From the NCBI RefSeq assembly GCF_036231965.1, contig NZ_CP109499.1, positions 7,378,001 to 7,442,000 of the forward strand: a stretch of DNA of 64,000 bases, read 5' to 3'. The notes below the pieces were generated by a model. It saw nothing but the letters and a program-made list of their open reading frames with translations. It did no database searches and had not been told where the DNA came from. Made by a program: the position numbers and the translations under genes. The DNA comes from Streptomyces sp. NBC_01428. Its GTDB lineage: Bacteria > Actinomycetota > Actinomycetes > Streptomycetales > Streptomycetaceae. Each line of letters starts with the position of its first letter. The first letter of the stretch is position 1. This document shows positions 24,973 through 35,042 of this stretch, one piece after another.

Positions 24973-27444
24973 TCAGTCCATCCGTCCCAGCACATCCCGC
25001 ACGCGCCGCGCGTCGCGGATCCGCTGCTCGTACGTGGTACCCAGAGCGAGCAGCAGCACCCCGGCGAGCGCGGGCGCCACCCAACGGGGGAGCGCGTCGA
25101 CCACGTGCACGATGTACGGCGCGAGTTCGTGCAGCGCGTCCAGGGCGAGCACCGTGCCGCCCAGCAGCAGCGGCGCCTGGAGACGGTGCCGCGCACCCAG
25201 CAGGGTCACGGCGAGCGCCGCCGCACCGAGGATGAGGGGGCGCAGCGCCTGCGGGTCGGCCCACGCCGCCAGCAGGCTCGGGAAGAGGCTCACGGACAGG
25301 CCCGGCGCGTACGCGGTCCAGGACGAGACCGCCGGGTCCCTGCGACGCCGGTACAGACCCACGAGCAGCGCCGGGACGGTCACCGGCAGCGTGTAGGCCT
25401 CCGGCGACGTCACGTCCCAGGCCACCAGGCGCACCCAGGCGGCCAGCACGAACAGGGCGGCCGCCGCGTATCCGACGGACCGACGGTCCTCCCGTACGGC
25501 CGTGCCCGCGGCGATGACTCCGCACAGCGCGAGGACCGTTGCCAGCATCGGCGGGTCCGTGGCGGTGAGCGCGACGGCGAGCAGTGCCGCGACGGCACCG
25601 GTGATCTCGACGGACACCGTCGTCGGCGCGTCGTCGAGGCGCGCCGCGAGCAGGGCGGCCAGGAGCGGGACCACCAGCACGAGCAGGGCCGTGTGCTGAG
25701 GCTGCCAGCCGAGGGACGCGCCCACCGCGCAGGCCGTGGCGGCGAGGTGACCGAGGGCGGCGGGCGCCCCGACCGGACCGAGGCCGGGCTGCCGGGCGGT
25801 GACCGCGAACAGGGCCGTCAGCGCGGCGAACACGATCAGGGTGGCGGTCTGCGACGCCAGCGCCAGGAACGCGAGATCGGCGGAGGTGACCAGGGCCAGG
25901 ACCACGGGAACCACCGGGGGACGCGTGCGGCGGGCGAGCACCAGCAGGGCCACCGTCGTCAGCGCGTGGACGGAAAGGCCCGCCGCGTAGGGGAGTTCGA
26001 GGGCGGCCGGGAGTGAGAGGGCCGTCGACCACGCCAGAACCAGCGCGCCGGTCACAGCCCGCGGGCGCCAGGCGGCGGAGCGGACCGCGACCGCCAGGAC
26101 CGCTGCGACGAGACCGAGGACGAGCGGTGCCGTGAACGCGCCGGGCGGCCAGGGCAACTCGCTCGTCACCGCGTCCCGCGCGGTCGCCGGAGCACCGGAC
26201 CAGACCGAGCCCACCTGCGCGAGCGGTCCCACGAGCGAGACCACGACCACGGGCAGCGCCCAGACCACGGCCAGCCCCTGCACGGAGCCGGAAGCCGCGC
26301 CGATCCCGCGGCGCACCGCCTCCGGCAGCCCGGGCCGAACGGCCGCCAACAGAGCCAGCCCGCACGCCAGATGACCGGGAACGGTCCACCCGCCGGGCAG
26401 CACCGTACGCAGCACACCCCCGAAAGCGACGACCGTGATCAGCCCGCCGGCCGTGGCGACGCCGGTCGCTAGGGCCGGCCTCTCGGCGGCCCACGCCGCC
26501 GAGAAGGCGATCGAGGCGGCGAGGAGCAGCAGTGCGGCCGCCCGGGCCGCGGCGCCCGGTCCGGCGGCCGTCCAGGACAGGTAGCAGCCGGCGAACGTGC
26601 CCCAGCCGCCCATGCCGAACGCGCCGACGGCGGCGACGACCCGGACGGCCTTCGAGGACGCGCGCAGAGCGATCAGGGCGTCGAACGCGGCCGTCACCAG
26701 CAGCGCGGCCGTCACGGCGTGCGCCCCCGCCCCGACCGCGCCCGCCCACAGGACGAGCGGGAACTGGGCGGCGACCACGGCGGCCGGGACAGGGAGCCGC
26801 AGACCGAGGACGGCCGCTTGTCGTACCGCTCCGAACACGGCGTGCGGGGCACGGCCGCCGGTCGCGGCCTCCCCGGTCGTCCGGTCGTCGCCGGACACCT
26901 CCCGGCCCGCGGCACCGGGCCGCACGCCGACCGTGAGCCCGTACGCGGCCCACCCGACGGCCAGGGTCGCCGAGGCCAGCGCCGCGTACCCGACGCCGTC
27001 GGTGTCCGGCAGCGCGACCGTGTGCAGGGCGTACGCGTCCAGCACCGTCAGGACGAGACCGAGGCCGGCCAGCGACTCGGCGGTCGACCGCAGGCCCCGC
27101 CGCAGGAGGAGCACGGGCGAGCCGAGCGCGGCCAGCGTCACCGCGCCGAGCACGGCGGACCGCCCCACGATCCCCAGACGGCCCCAGCTCACGAGCGTGA
27201 ACGCGACGGCGGCGACGGTGAGCAGGACGCCGCCGAGGATCAGGAGCACGTTCTGCACGCCAGGCGCCGTGGCCTCGGGCCGGCGGGCGGGCGGCGACGG
27301 AGGCGCGATCGGGGCGGGCCGCGGCTGGAGCAGATGGACCAGCCAGGCACGGCGGTGCAGCAACACGGCCCGGCGTGCGTCCAGTTGCCGCAGCTCGGCG
27401 TCCAGGAGCCGCAGCTCTTCGACCGGAGGCGGGAGAGGGGTCAT
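24973..27444 (-). CDS. Large multi-span integral membrane protein
   Basis: An 823-residue protein. A short cytoplasmic N-terminus with a helical stretch (EELRLLDAELRQLDARRAVLLHRRAWLV) and a Pro-rich linker precede about twenty Ala/Leu/Val-rich membrane segments from residue 65 to near the end. No catalytic motif is visible. It resembles the Streptomyces membrane proteins annotated by NCBI as SCO7613 C-terminal domain-containing, from memory and only moderately sure. Start at 27444 (MTPLPPPVEEL) preferred to 27468; the ribosome site is weak. It is the only gene between the orphan 1.4 kb and the divergent SRPBCC gene. Confidence 0.8.
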   Translation of the reverse strand: MTPLPPPVEELRLLDAELRQLDARRAVLLHRRAWLVHLLQPRPAPIAPPSPPARRPEATAPGVQNVLLILGGVLLTVAAVAFTLVSWGRLGIVGRSAVLGAVTLAALGSPVLLLRRGLRSTAESLAGLGLVLTVLDAYALHTVALPDTDGVGYAALASATLAVGWAAYGLTVGVRPGAAGREVSGDDRTTGEAATGGRAPHAVFGAVRQAAVLGLRLPVPAAVVAAQFPLVLWAGAVGAGAHAVTAALLVTAAFDALIALRASSKAVRVVAAVGAFGMGGWGTFAGCYLSWTAAGPGAAARAAALLLLAASIAFSAAWAAERPALATGVATAGGLITVVAFGGVLRTVLPGGWTVPGHLACGLALLAAVRPGLPEAVRRGIGAASGSVQGLAVVWALPVVVVSLVGPLAQVGSVWSGAPATARDAVTSELPWPPGAFTAPLVLGLVAAVLAVAVRSAAWRPRAVTGALVLAWSTALSLPAALELPYAAGLSVHALTTVALLVLARRTRPPVVPVVLALVTSADLAFLALASQTATLIVFAALTALFAVTARQPGLGPVGAPAALGHLAATACAVGASLGWQPQHTALLVLVVPLLAALLAARLDDAPTTVSVEITGAVAALLAVALTATDPPMLATVLALCGVIAAGTAVREDRRSVGYAAAALFVLAAWVRLVAWDVTSPEAYTLPVTVPALLVGLYRRRRDPAVSSWTAYAPGLSVSLFPSLLAAWADPQALRPLILGAAALAVTLLGARHRLQAPLLLGGTVLALDALHELAPYIVHVVDALPRWVAPALAGVLLLALGTTYEQRIRDARRVRDVLGRMD

Positions 27445-27608
27445 GTCCCGGAGTGTGGTTCCGGCCACGTGTCCGGGACATGAGTCCGCGTACTCACCCC
27501 GTACTCAGGTCCGCCGGCGCGTCCGTGCGTACGGGAGCCCGGCCGGCCGTGAACAAGGCGGCGCACGCGAGGACATGGGCACCGCCCGAGGGTGGGCACA
27601 CTCGTTCC

Positions 27609-28055
27609 ATGGACTGGAGTCACTACCGCTTCCACAGCGAGTGGGAGCTGCCCGCGCCGCCCGCCGCCGTGTACGCGGCCCTGGAACGCGCCGAGAACTA
27701 CCCGCTCTGGTGGCCCCAGGTGCGCGAGGTGACACCGGTCGACGACCGCAGCGGTGTCATCCGGATCCGCTCCACGCTGCCGTACGACATCACCTTCACC
27801 GCTCGCGCGGCGCGCCGGGACCCGGCGGCCGGCGTCCTGGAGATCGCGATGACGGGCGACCTGGACGGCTGGGCGCGCTGGACCCTCGACGTGACCGGAC
27901 CGGGCACGCGCGCGCGGTACGACCAGGAAGTGCGCGTGACCACGGCGCTGCTGCGCCGGCTGGCGGTGCCCGGACGGCCCTTCTTCCGCGCCAACCACGC
28001 CCTGATGATGCGCGCGGGACGACGCGGCCTGAGGACCTACCTCGAAGCGGTTTGA
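27609..28055 (+). CDS. SRPBCC-fold (polyketide cyclase-like) protein
   Basis: A 148-residue START/SRPBCC protein, probably binding a hydrophobic ligand. Typical opening (WSHYRFHSEWELPAPPAAVY, then ENYPLWWPQVREV), middle strands (RIRSTLPYDITFTARA) and a final amphipathic helix (NHALMMRAGRRGLRTYLEAV). Substrate unknown. The promoter of the next tRNA overlaps its stop codon. It is divergent from the large membrane protein. Confidence 0.8.
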   Translation: MDWSHYRFHSEWELPAPPAAVYAALERAENYPLWWPQVREVTPVDDRSGVIRIRSTLPYDITFTARAARRDPAAGVLEIAMTGDLDGWARWTLDVTGPGTRARYDQEVRVTTALLRRLAVPGRPFFRANHALMMRAGRRGLRTYLEAV

Positions 28056-28081
28056 ACCCCACCCGCCCGGACCTGTATGGT
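28052..28081 (+). promoter_or_regulatory. Promoter of the second tRNA-Val(CAC)
   Basis: TTGAAC (28052-28057) and TATGGT (28076-28081) are 18 bases apart. The -35 overlaps the SRPBCC stop codon, and the tRNA begins 13 bases after the -10. Confidence 0.6.
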
Positions 28082-28094
28082 TCAGTCCGTTCCC

Positions 28095-28166
28095 GGGCGA
28101 TTAGCTCAGTGGGAGAGCGCTTCGTTCACACCGAAGAGGTCACTGGTTCGAACCCAGTATCGCCCA
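28095..28166 (+). tRNA. tRNA-Val (CAC)
   Basis: A 72-base second copy of tRNA-Val(CAC). Same acceptor and anticodon arms as the copy at 23477; AGCTCAGT instead of AGCTCAGC in the D arm. Confidence 0.95.
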
Positions 28167-28172
28167 CCCGGA

Positions 28173-28206
28173 AAAGACCGGTCCGTCACCGACGGACCGG
28201 TTTTTC
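28173..28206. terminator. Terminator with T tract
   Basis: ACCGGTCCGTC (28177-28187) pairs with GACGGACCGGT (28191-28201) around an ACC loop, followed by TTTTC, with AAAAG on the other side. It is a classical intrinsic terminator for the tRNA and probably also for the converging exonuclease gene. Confidence 0.8.
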
Positions 28207-28231
28207 GTTGTGCTCGCGCCCGTCCGCCCGT

Positions 28232-28960
28232 TCAGGCCGCGGCCGCCGGGAGATCAGGTCGCAGCGGCCACGCCGGATCCACCGCCTCGTCCGAACCGCT
28301 GCGCGCGAACCACGCCTGCAGCCCGCGCGCCTGCGCCGCGTGCCACACCGCCTGGAGCGCGTGCAGTTCGGCCGGCGACAGCCGTTCGAGCCGCGACGCG
28401 AACCGCCGCCCCACCGCCCGCACCAGCTCCAGCGACGCCAGCGCGTCCGCCGCCGCGTCGTGCGCGCCCTCCAGCACCACGTCGTAGTGCGCGCACAGAT
28501 CGGTCAGGGTGCGGCGGCCCTTGCGATAGCGGTCCAGATGTTTGTCCAGAACCCGCGGGTCGAGCACCCGCAGCGCCGCCGGGTCGAACCAGCGGTCCAG
28601 CGACGACGCCCGGTGCCGGCGCAACTCCCGGTCCAGCAGCGTCAGATCGAACGGGGCGTTCATCACCACCAGCGGCCGGCCCGCCGCGGCCTGTTCGCCC
28701 AGCTCGCGCGCTATCTCCTCCAGCACCGGCGACGGCCAGCGGCCGTTGCGCTGCAGATGTTCGTCCGTGAGCCCGTGCACCGCCGTCGCCCCCGTGGGCA
28801 CCGGCACTCCCGGGTTCACCAGCCAGCGGGTCACCCTGGGGCGGGTACCCGCGGCGTCCTGGACGACGACGGCGGCCGACACGATCCTGTCGGTCTCGAC
28901 GTCCACGCCCGTCGTCTCCGTGTCGAACGCGGCCAGAGGGCCCTCGTACCAGCACGTCAT
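28232..28960 (-). CDS. DnaQ-like 3'-5' exonuclease (DEDDh)
   Basis: A 242-residue exonuclease domain protein. Catalytic residues are visible: D13 and E15 in FDTETTG, D105 in NAPFDL, H167 and D172 in AHDAAADA. This is the DEDDh pattern of the DNA polymerase III epsilon and RNase T family. The last 55 residues are helical and lack a recognised domain. It may proofread or process DNA or RNA ends. ATG 28960 has AGGAG at a good distance. Confidence 0.88.
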   Translation of the reverse strand: MTCWYEGPLAAFDTETTGVDVETDRIVSAAVVVQDAAGTRPRVTRWLVNPGVPVPTGATAVHGLTDEHLQRNGRWPSPVLEEIARELGEQAAAGRPLVVMNAPFDLTLLDRELRRHRASSLDRWFDPAALRVLDPRVLDKHLDRYRKGRRTLTDLCAHYDVVLEGAHDAAADALASLELVRAVGRRFASRLERLSPAELHALQAVWHAAQARGLQAWFARSGSDEAVDPAWPLRPDLPAAAA

Positions 28961-29130
28961 ACCAACACAACTCCTCGTTCACCTACGGCAGCTGACGCAC
29001 CGTCTTCTGCCCGTTTGGTGATACCCGGGCTGTTTGCGCCGTACGCCGGAAGGAGACAACTGAGGTACGGGTCTTTGCAGTTCAGCGACCCGCAGCGCGG
29101 ACACACCAAGCCTGGAAGGCTGTTGGACTC

Positions 29131-29697
29131 ATGGCACTCGCCCAGCCCGAACGGGGCGGGCTGCTGCCCCAGCGGACGGCACCCCATCGCGGCTCCCTCG
29201 CCACCACCGCCTGCATGGAGACCCTGCAGGTGGGCTACCTGCACGCCGTGGCGGCAGCGGCCGGCTGCTCGCTCTCCCAGCCGTTCCCCGACAACGGCAT
29301 CGACTGGCACGTCAGCCACAGCGCCCCCGGGCACACGGTCGACGACGAAGTCACCATCAAGGTGCAGCTCAAGTGCACCTACCAGATACCGCCCGACCCA
29401 CCGGGGCCCGCGTTCTCCTTCACGCTCGACAACGCCCACCTGGCGAAGCTCGCGCGCACCCCGGTCTCGGTGCACAAGATCCTGGTCGTGATGCTCGTGC
29501 CCAGATCCCAGGACGACTGGCTGCGCGCCGGCCACGACCGCCTCGACCTGCGGCACTGCTGCTACTGGATCAACCTCGCCGGGCATGCCGTCACGGGCCG
29601 GCGCCGGACCACCGTCCGTATCCCGACGGCCCGGATCTTCGACGACCGTGCCCTCTGCGAGATCATGACGAGGGTCGGGACGGGAGGCAGACCATGA
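29131..29697 (+). CDS. DUF4365-like protein, possible PD-(D/E)xK nuclease fold
   Basis: A 188-residue protein that I relate to DUF4365. The order FPDNGIDWHV (D58) then EVTIKVQLKCT (Q79, K81) matches the D...(E/Q)xK layout of restriction-endonuclease-like folds. A helix and a strand follow (DNAHLAKLARTPVSVHKILVV), then CCYWINLAGHAV. Nuclease activity is inference from this pattern. Its last four bases overlap the next gene (ATGA), so the two are translated together. GGAAGG precedes ATG 29131. Confidence 0.75.
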   Translation: MALAQPERGGLLPQRTAPHRGSLATTACMETLQVGYLHAVAAAAGCSLSQPFPDNGIDWHVSHSAPGHTVDDEVTIKVQLKCTYQIPPDPPGPAFSFTLDNAHLAKLARTPVSVHKILVVMLVPRSQDDWLRAGHDRLDLRHCCYWINLAGHAVTGRRRTTVRIPTARIFDDRALCEIMTRVGTGGRP

Positions 29698-30911
29698 CAC
29701 ACCGCCCGATCGACGAGCCCCTTCGGCCCGTGAGGCCGCACCCCGCCGAAACGCTCTGGGAGGCCCCTCCGGCGCCCGACCAGGTCGACCCTGCCGTCCT
29801 CGGCGCCCTCCTGCAACGCCACGGCTGGCAGCGGCGCGGGGGAGCCCCGGGACGGTACGGCCGGTGGACACCACCCGGGCCCGGGGGCGGCGGCACCAGC
29901 CTGCTGGTGCCGGAGAACCGGGCCTTCCCCGACAGCGACGACCTGCTCGGCGAAGCTCTCGTCGCGCTCGCCCGCAGCGGCTCGTCGTCCGCACGCGACG
30001 TGCTGCTCGCGCTCGCCGTTCCCAGCGACGAGATCCGCTGGTGGCGGGACGTGCCCACCGGACCCGCGGGCGCCGCGCCCTGGACCGTCGAGGAACAGCT
30101 GCGCGGTGCCGCCCGCCAGATGCTGCTCGCCGCCGCGCTCGCCACCCGCGCACGGGCCGGCTACTACGGCGCCCGGCACCGCAGGTCCGCCGCCGCCTCC
30201 CTCGACGACGTGCTGGTCGGAGCCGAACCGGGCGGCCGCCGCCTCACCGCGTTCGTGCCCGTAGCCGCCGGCCGGCCCCTCGCCGTCCGCCTGCACCAGG
30301 CGCTGTACGCGGCCCGCGAAGCCATCGACTACCAGCGGGCCACCGGTGGCATGGACGCGTTCGACGCGGCCGTCGAGGCCGGCGTCAGCCACGAGCTGAT
30401 GGAAGCCCTGGTGGCCCTCGTGCGGGGGACGGAGGGCGCCCGGATCGCCGTCGAGTGGTCGCCCGCCGAAGGCGTCCCCGAGGGCGGAGCGAACCCCGCC
30501 GAGGCCGTCGAGTTCTCGCCCGGCGACCTTCCCGTGCTCCGTGAGGCCGGCGCCCGGTACCTGCGCGAGGAACCGTCCGTCCCCGTGCGCCTCACCGGCG
30601 CGGTCGTCAGGATGCGCCGCTCGGGCCCGCGCGGCGCGGGCACCGTACGGCTGCGGGTCATCGCCGGTGCGGAGGTCCCGCACGTACGGGTCACCCTGGA
30701 CGAGGAGGCCTACCGGATAGCGGGCCAGGCCCATCTGGTGGGGCTGCCCGTGCGCGTGCACGGACGGCTGGAGAGCCGCGGCGGCTTCCGGCGCCTCACC
30801 GACGCCTCCGGAGTCGTCCCCGTACAGGTCGACGAGGCGGAGCGGGACCGGCTGATGAAGTCGCTCCAGGAGAACCTGGACTTCTTCGAGGAGGCCTGCA
30901 GCGGGGACTGA
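29694..30911 (+). CDS. Protein of unknown function coupled to the DUF4365-like gene
   Basis: A 405-residue soluble protein. N-terminal region (1-130) with LLQRHGWQRRGGAPGRYGRW and a Trp-rich stretch; a helical middle (VEEQLRGAARQMLLAAALAT, then LHQALYAAREAIDYQRATGG) and a C-terminal beta-rich part (VPVRLTGAVVRMRRS, RVHGRLESRGGFRRLTDASG) that resembles an OB-like nucleic-acid or nucleotide-binding fold. The family is not recognised. Overlap with the nuclease-like gene suggests a fixed ratio or a complex. Confidence 0.75.
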   Translation: MTHRPIDEPLRPVRPHPAETLWEAPPAPDQVDPAVLGALLQRHGWQRRGGAPGRYGRWTPPGPGGGGTSLLVPENRAFPDSDDLLGEALVALARSGSSSARDVLLALAVPSDEIRWWRDVPTGPAGAAPWTVEEQLRGAARQMLLAAALATRARAGYYGARHRRSAAASLDDVLVGAEPGGRRLTAFVPVAAGRPLAVRLHQALYAAREAIDYQRATGGMDAFDAAVEAGVSHELMEALVALVRGTEGARIAVEWSPAEGVPEGGANPAEAVEFSPGDLPVLREAGARYLREEPSVPVRLTGAVVRMRRSGPRGAGTVRLRVIAGAEVPHVRVTLDEEAYRIAGQAHLVGLPVRVHGRLESRGGFRRLTDASGVVPVQVDEAERDRLMKSLQENLDFFEEACSGD

Positions 30912-31047
30912 GGCGGCCCGCGACGGGGACCTGGGCGGTGCCTGTCCACAACCCTTTCGCGGAGGGGTCCCCGGGCTCGGTAGGATTCGGGGCATTGCCA
31001 TGCCATGCCGTATGTGGTGTGGAGTCGCCTTCAGTCAGGAGAGTCCG

Positions 31048-33024
<1,977 letters not shown>

Positions 33025-33036
33025 TCCGCCGCATCT

Positions 33037-33081
33037 GACGAGAGGCCTCCGCGAAGCTCAGCTCCGCGGAGGCCTCTCGTC
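33037..33081. terminator. Bidirectional terminator between thrS and the channel gene
   Basis: A 17-bp perfect inverted repeat (33037-33053 with 33065-33081). It overlaps the end of the channel coding sequence and ends both converging genes. Confidence 0.75.
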
Positions 33082-33717
33082 GTCGCCCTCACGCGAGAAC
33101 ACCTGCAGCAGCCACGACGAGAACGAGCCCGTGACCGCGCCGAGCAGGGCCAGACCGCACGCCATCATGGCGACCGCGATGACGCGTCCCCGCGCCGTCA
33201 CCGGCGTCACGTCGCCGTAGCCCACCGTCGCGAGCGTGGAGGACGCCCACCAGACGGAGTCCCCGAAGGTGCGGATCGTCGCGCCCGGCGCCTCGTACTC
33301 CGCCTGGTAGACGGCGAGGGCCCCGGCGAAGCCGAGCAGCAGGACGGCGATGCTCGCGTAGAACATCACCCGCGCGTACAGCGGCAGCCGGGGCTCGCCC
33401 CGCCGGCGCAGCACGGCGTCGTAGAGCCGGACGACCCGCAGCGGCCGCAGCAGCGGCAGGACGAGGACCACCGTGTCCAGGACATGGGTCCGTACGAACG
33501 CGAGGCCTCGTCCGCTCAGCCGCCAGAGGACCAGGTAGTCGACGAGGAACATCGCCCAGGTGACCGCGATCACGATGAGGCAGACCCGGCGCCCCCAGTC
33601 GGGCATCCCGTGCGCCAGCACGTGCACCGCGTAGGCGGTCAGGAAGAGCAGAGACGCGATCCCCAGCGGTACCTCGGTGCGCTGCGCCCAGCGGCTCGTC
33701 GGGCTGTCGTCGTCCAT
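33058..33717 (-). CDS. Voltage-gated-like potassium channel protein
   Basis: A 219-residue membrane protein of the VIC family, six membrane segments. The pore filter is TVGYGD (164-169) after the pore helix SVWWASSTLA. An S4-like segment RPLRVVRLYDAVLRRR carries six Arg. No C-terminal RCK domain. It probably conducts K+. ATG 33717 chosen (MDDDSP); an upstream GTG frame is not supported. Confidence 0.87.
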   Translation of the reverse strand: MDDDSPTSRWAQRTEVPLGIASLLFLTAYAVHVLAHGMPDWGRRVCLIVIAVTWAMFLVDYLVLWRLSGRGLAFVRTHVLDTVVLVLPLLRPLRVVRLYDAVLRRRGEPRLPLYARVMFYASIAVLLLGFAGALAVYQAEYEAPGATIRTFGDSVWWASSTLATVGYGDVTPVTARGRVIAVAMMACGLALLGAVTGSFSSWLLQVFSREGDDERPPRS

Positions 33718-33796
33718 GGCCCCAGCTTGGCCGCAGGCACCTTTCCCGGGCACCCGCCGACACGCCGCGAACGGGCGAAGCAATATGCTGCATCAC

Positions 33797-34345
33797 ATGA
33801 CGAGTGAGCCGGAGCAGCAGATCGGAGTGGGAACGCAGGACGCGTTCCAGCGCCTTTGGACGCCCCACCGGATGGCTTACATCCAGGGCGAGAACAAGCC
33901 CACCGGCCCGGGGGCCGACGACGGCTGTCCCTTCTGCTCGATCCCGGCCAAGTCCGACGAGGACGGGCTGATCGTGAAGCGCGGCGAGCAGGTGTACGCG
34001 GTGCTGAACCTCTACCCGTACAACGGCGGGCACCTGATGGTCGTGCCCTATCGGCACGTCGCCGACTACACGGATCTCACCGCTCCCGAGACCGTGGAAC
34101 TGGGCGAGCTGACCAAGCAGGCCATGACCGCCCTGCGGACCGCCTCCGGCGCGCACGGCTTCAACATCGGCATGAACCAGGGCACGGTCGCCGGCGCCGG
34201 CATCGCCGCCCACCTGCACCAGCACATCGTGCCCCGCTGGGGCGGCGACACGAACTTCATGCCGGTCGTCGGCCACACCAAGGTCCTGCCCCAGCTCCTC
34301 GCGGACACCCGCGAGATGCTCGCGGACGCCTGGCCCGCCGCCTAG
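33797..34345 (+). CDS. HIT-family hydrolase or Ap4A phosphorylase-like protein
   Basis: A 182-residue HIT protein. The zinc motif C44-P-F-C47, the strand VYAVLNLYPYNGGHLMVVP, and the histidine triad HLHQHIVPRW near 139 are visible. In mycobacteria the homologue next to pgsA is a diadenosine tetraphosphate phosphorylase (Rv2613c), so that activity is a fair guess. Here it is 5 kb from pgsA. ATG 33797 (MTSEPEQQ); ATG 33785 is possible. Confidence 0.88.
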   Translation: MTSEPEQQIGVGTQDAFQRLWTPHRMAYIQGENKPTGPGADDGCPFCSIPAKSDEDGLIVKRGEQVYAVLNLYPYNGGHLMVVPYRHVADYTDLTAPETVELGELTKQAMTALRTASGAHGFNIGMNQGTVAGAGIAAHLHQHIVPRWGGDTNFMPVVGHTKVLPQLLADTREMLADAWPAA

Positions 34346-34493
34346 AGCCCGCCTTCCCGGGCATCGGCCGTTTCCGCCGCGGGGACGTCACCCGTACGAG
34401 GGGAATGCGGTGGGGCGCGACGGTGCGGGGGCCTTGGCGGACAGGTCAGAGGTGCTCGCCCGGATCCGCCGGGACCACAGGAGGGGGATGCTC

Positions 34494-35000
34494 GTGCATC
34501 GTCGCAGCGCCCTGATCGCAGCCACCGCCACCCTGCTCGTCGGCGCGGCAGGCCTCGGAACGGCGCACGCGTCGTCACCGTCGGCCCTCGCCGCCGGTGC
34601 TCCGTCCGCGTGCCGTCCGGCGAACCACACCGCCAGGATCACCGCGGGCCCCGCCACCGCGGGGCACCGCCACTACCGGGTCACCCTGACCGCCGCGCGG
34701 GGGTACGAACCCTGCCGGCTGGCCGGTTCACCGGCGGACGTCCGCTTCCACCAGCACGGTTCCCTCCGAGGAGTCACCCCCGGCCGGTACGGCTCGCAGC
34801 GCGCCGTGGTGATGTTCGGCCCGGGGCGTCCCGTCCACTTCGACATCCAGGTGCCGGGCGGCCCCGGCGGAATCCGGGCCGACGAGGCCACCTTCACGCT
34901 GAGGGCCCCGGACGGGGTGATCCCCGGTGAGTCCAGCGCCTCCGGCCGGTTCGTCGTGGCGGCCGGCACCGTCGTCGGTCCGGTGCGGCCCGGAGCCTGA
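34494..35000 (+). CDS. Secreted DUF4232-like protein
   Basis: A 168-residue exported protein. A signal peptide (MHRRSALIAATATLLVGAAG...AHA) is followed by a beta-sandwich domain with two Cys (SACRPANHTARI and YEPCRLAGSPADVRF) that could form a disulfide, as in DUF4232. Function unknown. GGAGG at 34480-34484 is nine bases from GTG 34494 and only three from ATG 34488, so I choose the GTG. Confidence 0.75.
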   Translation: MHRRSALIAATATLLVGAAGLGTAHASSPSALAAGAPSACRPANHTARITAGPATAGHRHYRVTLTAARGYEPCRLAGSPADVRFHQHGSLRGVTPGRYGSQRAVVMFGPGRPVHFDIQVPGGPGGIRADEATFTLRAPDGVIPGESSASGRFVVAAGTVVGPVRPGA

Positions 35001-35042
35001 CTCCTCGGGGCGGGCGGGCCGTTCCCGGCCCGCCGTTCCGCC

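Noticed and set aside
23600..25396. A 598-codon plus-strand frame after the first tRNA-Val
   Set aside because: Arg/Ser-rich without any domain, no ribosome site, and it runs into the antisense of the large membrane protein.
30912..31047. T-box leader before thrS
   Set aside because: The leader is too short and the T-box sequence is absent.
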